From assembly GCF_018729455.1 (NCBI RefSeq), contig NZ_JAHHZF010000004.1, forward strand, positions 124,001 through 188,000: a stretch of 64,000 bases of DNA, written 5' to 3'. The stretch is from Prosthecodimorpha staleyi (GTDB lineage Bacteria; Pseudomonadota; Alphaproteobacteria; Rhizobiales; Ancalomicrobiaceae). The notes under the pieces are model-generated. The model was not told the DNA's origin. It saw only the letters and a program-made list of their open reading frames with translations, and searched no databases. Below, piece after piece: positions 59,285 through 64,000 of this stretch (position 1 is the first letter of the stretch; the number at the start of each line of letters is the position of its first letter). Position numbers and translations under genes: made by a program.

Positions 59285-60217
59285 ATGTTCAAGCGAAGCG
59301 CCGTCCTCTGCCTGACCCTGGCCGCGCTGACCCTGCCGCAGGTCACCCCGGCGCAGGCCGCCGACTGCCGCGACCTGCTCGGCCAACTCGGCGGCGTCCT
59401 CAGGTCGCCGACGCCCGAGACCGCCGAGAGCCTGCTGACGCCGATCTACGACGCCTGCCCGAAGGACACTTCCGACAAGTCGCGCGCCGCCTTCGCCGGC
59501 GCCGTGCTGCGCAAGGTCGACGCGATGGGGCCGAAGCCGGCCAATCCGGCGGAGGAACGCCGCCTGCTGCAGCTCGCCGCCGAGAAGGGCGGGGTGTGGG
59601 ACGCCTATTGGCGGCTCGCCGACGATCAGCTCGAGGCGCGCGAGTTCAAGGCCGCCGCGGCCTCCTACCAGAAGGCGATCGACCTGCTCGATCCGATCGC
59701 GCGCGGCAACGATCAGCTGATGGAGCGCGGCCGGCTGCTGGTCAAGCGCGCCAACGAGGCGCGCCTGCTGGCCGCCAACCAGGGCGCCGGCACGCTCGTC
59801 GTGGCGACCACCAACCATCGCGGCCAGCCGGGCGGCGCCTATTCGGATGCCTTCAATACGCGCGGCATCCAGGCGGTCAAGATCCCGCCAATCACCTTCA
59901 AGTTCGACAGCGCCGAATTCACCCAGGTCGGCCAGGACGCCATCCAGGAGCTGATCGGCGTCATCAAGAACGCCCAACCGAGCACGATCAAGGTGGTCGG
60001 CCATACCGACCAGAAGGGCACCGACGCCTACAACATGGACCTCTCCAAGCGGCGCGCCGAGGCGGTCGCCCGCTACGTCCAGTCACGCATCGGCGATGCC
60101 CAGTATGCGGTGGTCCCGATGGGCAAGCGCAAGCCGCTCGATCTGTCCGACGGCAGCAGCTACCGCCAGGACGAGATCGACCAGCTCAACCGCCGCGTCG
60201 AGTTGATCTGGGAATGA
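59285..60217 (+). CDS. Exported TPR-like/OmpA-domain protein
   Basis: A 310-aa protein with a signal peptide (VLCLTLAALTLPQVTPAQA-ADC). The middle has TPR-like helices (WDAYWRLADDQLEAREFKAAAASYQKAIDLLDP). The C-terminus is an OmpA-like peptidoglycan-binding domain (ITFKFDSAEFTQVGQDAIQELIGVI; IKVVGHTDQKGTDAYNMDLSKRRAEAVARYV). The ATG at 59285 has GGGGGA upstream. It is followed 72 bases later by a caspase-like gene on the same strand, so the two exported proteins are probably cotranscribed. OmpA-domain proteins tether structures to the cell wall. Confidence 0.85.
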   Translation: MFKRSAVLCLTLAALTLPQVTPAQAADCRDLLGQLGGVLRSPTPETAESLLTPIYDACPKDTSDKSRAAFAGAVLRKVDAMGPKPANPAEERRLLQLAAEKGGVWDAYWRLADDQLEAREFKAAAASYQKAIDLLDPIARGNDQLMERGRLLVKRANEARLLAANQGAGTLVVATTNHRGQPGGAYSDAFNTRGIQAVKIPPITFKFDSAEFTQVGQDAIQELIGVIKNAQPSTIKVVGHTDQKGTDAYNMDLSKRRAEAVARYVQSRIGDAQYAVVPMGKRKPLDLSDGSSYRQDEIDQLNRRVELIWE

Positions 60218-60289
60218 CCGGCGCGCCGGAGGCGAACAGCGCCCCGGCCGTGCCATCCGAACCATAGCCCCAGCGCCGCGAGGCCTCCC

Positions 60290-61984
60290 GTGTCCAAGAC
60301 CCTTCTGACCCTCCTCGGATCCTCGGTGCTCGCCGGCCTCGTCGGGCTCGCCGAACCCGCCGCTGCCGCAACCCGGGCGGTCGTGGTCGGCATCGACGGC
60401 TATACCAACATCCGCCGCCTGAACGGCGCGGAGAACGACGCCCGGGACATCGCCGCGGTGCTGCGCAAGCACGGCGTATCCGACCTGCGCGTGATCCTCT
60501 CCAACGAGGCGACCCGGGATCAGGTGCTCGGCGCCCTCGACGCCATGGTCGACCGTGCGCAGAAGGACGACTTGGTCATCTTCTCGATCGCCGGCCACGG
60601 CAATTCCGAGGTCTGGGGGGCCGAGCGGCCGAAGGACGCCAAGCAGGGCGACAAGTACGAGGTTTTCCTGCTGCGCGATTTCTTCCAGCCCAATTTCGAG
60701 GGCCGCATCCCGGCGAACAAGCGCAAAGAGGCCGGCGAGCGCATCCTCGGACGCGAGTTCCAGGCGCGCCTCCTGAAGCTGGAGCAGAAGGGCGCCCGCG
60801 CCGTGTTCGTGGCCGATACCTGCCATGGCGGCGGCCTGACCCGTCAGGTCGTGGCCGGTGCCCCGGAGCCGACCTACCGCGCCTCGCCGCCCTATCCGAG
60901 CCATGCCGCCGGCGAGGACCCGCTGTCCTTCCTCTATCCGGGCCTGCCGCCGGAATTCGACCATCTGAAGATGCTGCCGTCGTTGACCTTCCTGGCCGCC
61001 GTCGACCGCAACACCAAGGCTCCGGAAGTGCGCCTCCCGGCCGGGGCCTCGACCTATCGCGGCGCCCTGTCCTATGCCTTCGCGCGCATCCTGGAGGGCG
61101 CGGCGGACACCAACCGCGACGGGGACGTGACGCGGGAAGAGATCTTCCAATACATCAAGCCTTTCGTCCGCCAGGCGACCGAATCCAAGCAGACGCCCGA
61201 ATTGCAGCCGAGCGATCAGGCTCCGGAGGTGCGCGGCAAGACGGTGATCCGGCTGGCCGCCGATCTCGGCGGCGCCGAGGCGGTCCGGCCGCAGACCGCC
61301 AACCGCGCCGTCCGCATCTTCGTCGAGGGCGGCGCGCCGATCGCCCCGTCGCGCGGCCGGACCGGCGATCTCGACATCACGCCGGCACGCGACAAGTCCG
61401 AGTCCGACCTGGTCTTCGTGCCCGGCCCCGGCGGCCGCAACGGCCGGGTCGTCACCGCCACCGGCGACGCCCTCTCCTACGATGCGCCGGCGACCGATCT
61501 GCCGGCCATCGCCGAGCGCGAGATCGCCCGTCGCGAACTCTTGGAGATCGGCCGCGGCCGGTCGATCGAGATGCGCCTGCTCGACAAGAAGGCCGGCGCG
61601 GCCGGCGCCTCCTCGGACCGGACCTACAAGTCCGGCGAGACGGTCGAGGTCGAGGCCACGCTGCCGCCCGGCGGCAGCAAGCACTACCTGCTCTTCAACA
61701 TCAGCTTCGACGGCACCGTCCAGTTCCTCTATCCGATCATCGGCAAGGACCGGATCCAGCTGCCGCCGGGTCCGAACACGCTCGCCAACATGGACGTGCA
61801 GCGCCCCTACGGCGCCGACATGATGGTGCTGATCACCTCCGACAAGCCGCTGACCGGGCTGATCGGAACGATCAAGGCGCTCGACGGCGAACGGCTCGCG
61901 CTCGACGCGGTCGCGGCGATCCGCAAGAGCCTGACCGAGGACATGACCATCTCGACCCAGAGCCTGTTCACGGTCCAGCAATAG
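60290..61984 (+). CDS. Exported caspase-like peptidase with EF-hand-like loop and DUF4384-like region
   Basis: A 564-aa C14 caspase-like protein. A signal peptide (LLGSSVLAGLVGLAEPAAAA) is followed by a caspase fold with RAVVVGIDGYTNIRRLNGAENDARDIAAVLRK, the catalytic His in VIFSIAGHGNSE and the catalytic Cys in VFVADTCHGGG. An EF-hand-like loop (DTNRDGDVTREEI) comes next. A C-terminal beta domain with HYLLFNISFDGTVQFLYPI resembles DUF4384. Bacterial caspase-like proteins are often membrane- or periplasm-associated proteases. The GTG at 60290 has GAGG upstream. The Ca-binding loop suggests Ca-dependence, as in metacaspases. Confidence 0.83.
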   Translation: MSKTLLTLLGSSVLAGLVGLAEPAAAATRAVVVGIDGYTNIRRLNGAENDARDIAAVLRKHGVSDLRVILSNEATRDQVLGALDAMVDRAQKDDLVIFSIAGHGNSEVWGAERPKDAKQGDKYEVFLLRDFFQPNFEGRIPANKRKEAGERILGREFQARLLKLEQKGARAVFVADTCHGGGLTRQVVAGAPEPTYRASPPYPSHAAGEDPLSFLYPGLPPEFDHLKMLPSLTFLAAVDRNTKAPEVRLPAGASTYRGALSYAFARILEGAADTNRDGDVTREEIFQYIKPFVRQATESKQTPELQPSDQAPEVRGKTVIRLAADLGGAEAVRPQTANRAVRIFVEGGAPIAPSRGRTGDLDITPARDKSESDLVFVPGPGGRNGRVVTATGDALSYDAPATDLPAIAEREIARRELLEIGRGRSIEMRLLDKKAGAAGASSDRTYKSGETVEVEATLPPGGSKHYLLFNISFDGTVQFLYPIIGKDRIQLPPGPNTLANMDVQRPYGADMMVLITSDKPLTGLIGTIKALDGERLALDAVAAIRKSLTEDMTISTQSLFTVQQ

Positions 61985-61990
61985 CCGGCT

Positions 61991-62017
61991 GGGTGGCGGC
62001 CGATCACGCCGCCACCA
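61991..62017 (+). terminator. Hairpin after the caspase-like gene, without T tract
   Basis: Ten-base perfect arms GGGTGGCGGC/GCCGCCACCC with a 7-base loop begin 6 bases after the stop at 61984. No T run follows, so termination is uncertain. Confidence 0.5.
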
Positions 62018-62229
62018 CCCACCGACCGGGGCGCCTCCCAGCCGATTGGAGGCGGCCGCGGTGTCCGTCCCCTGGCGGAAGGACCGGGGAAGGCCGATCA
62101 TGAGTTTCGAAGAGGGCTTGCCGGCCCGGCGGACGGTCCGTCCGAAGCGGCTGCAGGTCCCGGATACCAACGCTTGCTCTCATGTTCCGGGACGCCCTGC
62201 GGCCCCGGCCAACAGACGGAACCACGGCC

Positions 62230-62727
62230 ATGGCCCATCGTCCCAGCGATCCCGAAACGCCCCGCGCCGCCACGCGGCCCCGCTCGGCGCCCGGCGGCGC
62301 CACTCTGCTGACCGGCCTGATGCTCGTCTCCAGCGGCATGGCGCCGGCCACCATGGCCCTGACGATCGGGCTGGCCACGACGCCGGCCTCGGCCCAGCTC
62401 GCGATCGCACCAGAGCAGCCCGCCTTCACGCCCTACGACCAGTCAATCATCGCGCGCAACAGCCTCCTGCGCGACGCGGTCGCGACCGATCCGTGGCTGG
62501 TCCGCCGCACCCTGGACGGGCTCTACAAGGGCATGCCGGAGAGCCGCACGGCCCTGCCCGCACCGCCCCCGAGCGCCCGCGACATGAGCCTGGCGCCGCC
62601 GCGCCTCGACCCGTCCAGCAATCCGGACCTGGTGCCGCTCGACCGCGCCTCGCCGGAAGCCGCCAACGACCTGTTCCAACTGCTCAAGAAGGTCGGCGCC
62701 GGCAGCCCGACGACGCCGGCGAAGTAA
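62230..62727 (+). CDS. Small exported protein of unknown function
   Basis: A 165-aa protein I do not recognise. A basic N-terminus and hydrophobic stretch (LLTGLMLVSSGMAPATMALTIGLATTPASA) look like a long signal peptide ending ASA-QLAI. The mature part is short and polar, with a Pro-rich section (ALPAPPPSARDMSLAPPRL). The ATG at 62230 is chosen; an ATG at 62182 adds 16 residues. It follows the caspase-like gene by 245 bases and may belong with it. A terminator follows. Confidence 0.6.
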   Translation: MAHRPSDPETPRAATRPRSAPGGATLLTGLMLVSSGMAPATMALTIGLATTPASAQLAIAPEQPAFTPYDQSIIARNSLLRDAVATDPWLVRRTLDGLYKGMPESRTALPAPPPSARDMSLAPPRLDPSSNPDLVPLDRASPEAANDLFQLLKKVGAGSPTTPAK

Positions 62728-62759
62728 TCCGTCGGCCGGAAGTCATCTGATCCTGGAAC

Positions 62760-62788
62760 ACGGCCGTCCCGCCCGGGGCGGCCGTTTT
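62760..62788 (+). terminator. Rho-independent terminator
   Basis: Arms ACGGCCG/CGGCCGT (62760-62766 with 62779-62785), with further CCC/GGG pairing inside, run into TTTTC. It lies 33 bases after the stop at 62727. Confidence 0.8.
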
Positions 62789-62960
62789 CACGTCGGCCGC
62801 GCAAGCCCGCCCTCGGCTTTCGCTCCGTGCGGCGGAGGCTGGAGCCCTCCCATCCGATTGGCAGGCGGAGGCCTATCGGCAGCCAGGAGCACGGCGCAAG
62901 GTGGTTTCACCCGAGGCGGCCGAGACCTTCGACCGCCAGAACCCGATCCAGGAGCCCGCC

Positions 62961-63230
62961 ATGACGTTCCGTGCCCTCGCCGCCCTCGCCCTGCTCGCCA
63001 CCGTCGCCGGCGCCTCCGCGGCGCGCGCCGAATCCTCCGGCACGCCGAACGACCTGACCGCCCCGGCGGCCCAGTCCGGCGAGGACCGCCTGCTGATCGT
63101 CAACGGCAATACCGGCCGGGTGATCTACGACGACGGCCGCGACGACCTCTTCTGCGTCACCCGCAAGGTCATCGCCGGCTACGACTATTACGGCCGCCCG
63201 ATCCTGCGCCGCACCATGAAGTGCCGCTGA
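62961..63230 (+). CDS. Small exported protein with C-terminal Cys pair
   Basis: An 89-aa protein with a signal peptide (LAALALLATVAGASAARA-ESSG). The short mature domain (LIVNGNTGRVIYDDGRDDLFCVTRKVIAGYDYYGRPILRRTMKC) has two cysteines likely to form a disulfide. I do not recognise the family. The ATG at 62961 follows AGGAG at good spacing. It is bounded by a terminator on each side. Confidence 0.65.
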   Translation: MTFRALAALALLATVAGASAARAESSGTPNDLTAPAAQSGEDRLLIVNGNTGRVIYDDGRDDLFCVTRKVIAGYDYYGRPILRRTMKCR

Positions 63231-63315
63231 ACCGGCTACGCCGGCCGAAGGCCGCCACGCAGGCCGCCCCTACCGGCTGCCATCTCCGGACGGACCACTT
63301 CATCTTTGACCACCA

Positions 63316-63350
63316 GGGCCGCGATCTCCCACCCGGGAGACGCGGCCTTC
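63316..63350 (+). terminator. Rho-independent terminator after the small exported protein
   Basis: A long imperfect stem (GGCCGCG-TCTCCC with GGGAGA-CGCGGCC) closes around an ACCC loop and is followed by TTCCTG. It lies about 85 bases after the stop at 63230. Confidence 0.7.
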
Positions 63351-63570
63351 CTGCATGGTTATCCAACGAAGCGGATTTCCCTTGCCGGCAACAGGCGCTA
63401 GTCTCCGACCCCCGGAAGCCGCCGAGCCGGCATCCGGACTGGGAGAAGTGCCGTCATCGACCGACGCTCGGGTGCGCAGCCGCTGGCTTCGCGCCGGATA
63501 GGTCGTGACGGCCGTCATCGGACTGTCGCAGGCTCGCGCGATGGTCCGCAATGCCGGGGGGCGGGGACGC
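63351..63570. other. Upstream region of the ABC ATPase gene
   Basis: Together with 63231-63315 this makes a 340-base gap without a gene. Its promoter content is unresolved; no repeat or RNA gene is seen. Confidence 0.4.
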
Positions 63571-64000
63571 GTGTCGCGTATCGAAGTTCAGGAACTCACC
63601 AAGGTCTATGAGGGACGCAAGGCCGTCGCCGGGATTTCGTTCCGGGTCGAGGCCGGCGAACTCTGCGTGCTGCTCGGCCCGTCGGGCTGCGGCAAGTCGA
63701 CGACCCTGCGCCTGATCGCCGGCCTGGAAGATCCCGACGGCGGCACGATCCGGATCGCCGACCGCGAGGTCACCCATCTGGCGCCGAAGGACCGGCGCAT
63801 CTCGATGGTGTTCCAGTCCTACGCGCTGTTCCCGCATCTGTCGGTCGCCGACAACATCACCTTCGGGTTGGAGGTGCGCGGCGTCGCGAAGGCCGAACGC
63901 CGCGAGCGGCTCGGCAAGGTCGCCGCGCTGGTCGGGCTCACCGACTATCTGAAGCGCAAGCCCGCCCAGATGTCCGGCGGCCAGCGCCAGCGCGTCGCGC
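63571..64000 (+). CDS. ABC transporter ATP-binding protein (sugar type), 3' truncated by the window edge
   Basis: The visible 143 codons encode a MalK/UgpC-like ATPase: SRIEVQELTKVYEGRKAVAGIS, Walker A GPSGCGKST, Q-loop RRISMVFQSYALFPHLSVADNI and signature MSGGQRQRVA at the very end. Walker B lies beyond the window. The GTG at 63571 gives the common MSRIE start; an in-frame ATG at 63541 is an alternative. Sugar or polyol import is likely and may relate to the nearby galactonate genes, but the permeases are outside the window. Confidence 0.85.
   Translation, partial: MSRIEVQELTKVYEGRKAVAGISFRVEAGELCVLLGPSGCGKSTTLRLIAGLEDPDGGTIRIADREVTHLAPKDRRISMVFQSYALFPHLSVADNITFGLEVRGVAKAERRERLGKVAALVGLTDYLKRKPAQMSGGQRQRVA

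Overview
The window is high-GC DNA from an alphaproteobacterium, most likely a member of the Hyphomicrobiales (Rhizobiales). I infer this from the gene families and their order: a DUF1674 gene beside htpX, folD-DUF167-YggT, two 22-26 kDa porin-like barrel proteins, alphaproteobacterial type II secretion genes, and succinyl/malyl-CoA ligase genes next to ppc. No rRNA, tRNA, CRISPR array, prophage or insertion sequence was seen. Genes are dense, with many ATGA or GTGA overlaps. Both window edges cut a gene: trmD on the left and an ABC transporter ATPase on the right.

Layout. 1-1.2 kb: end of trmD, then rplS with a terminator. 1.2-9.2 kb: housekeeping and small genes (GT61-like glycosyltransferase, prolyl-tRNA editing protein, thioredoxin/TPR protein, LON-domain protein, Trm112-like protein, folD, DUF167, YggT, a zinc-ribbon membrane protein, ispG). 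9.3-13.9 kb: a minus-strand catabolic operon (DHDPS-family aldolase/dehydratase, GntR regulator, TRAP transporter PQM) led by a 36-bp near-perfect palindrome. 14.1-15.7 kb: tandem outer-membrane beta-barrel paralogues. 15.8-19.1 kb: two-subunit aconitase X and an MFS transporter. 19.3-26.4 kb: glycine-zipper protein, purH, heparinase II/III-like protein, rsmB, htpX and DUF1674.

26.5-41.8 kb is the most interesting part: a GntR regulator, ppc, a sucCD-type CoA ligase pair, an ADP-forming acyl-CoA synthetase, an oxalate/formate-family MFS carrier, an unlisted 44-aa gene, a ThDP-dependent enzyme that does not look like classical oxalyl-CoA decarboxylase, and a clear formyl-CoA:oxalate CoA-transferase. 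Six promoters carry the same 17-bp inverted repeat, TGGYAT-N5-ATRYCA: those of the acyl-CoA synthetase, the carrier, the 44-aa gene, the ThDP enzyme, the CoA-transferase and the distant folD. They look like one regulon joining oxalate/formyl-CoA metabolism to tetrahydrofolate C1 metabolism, with ppc and the CoA ligases as a plausible serine-cycle-like outlet.

42.1-54.6 kb: DUF2189 protein, then a complete divergent type II secretion locus (gspD-O-K-L-M-N/C-like leftwards, gspE-F-G-H-I-J rightwards). 54.7-58.9 kb: sugar-acid genes (ribokinase-like, dgoK, dgoA, GntR, SDR). 59.3-63.2 kb: secreted or periplasmic proteins (TPR/OmpA-like protein, caspase-like peptidase, two small exported proteins). 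63.6 kb to the end: start of a sugar-type ABC ATPase. Functions are read from sequence motifs and context only; no database search was possible.
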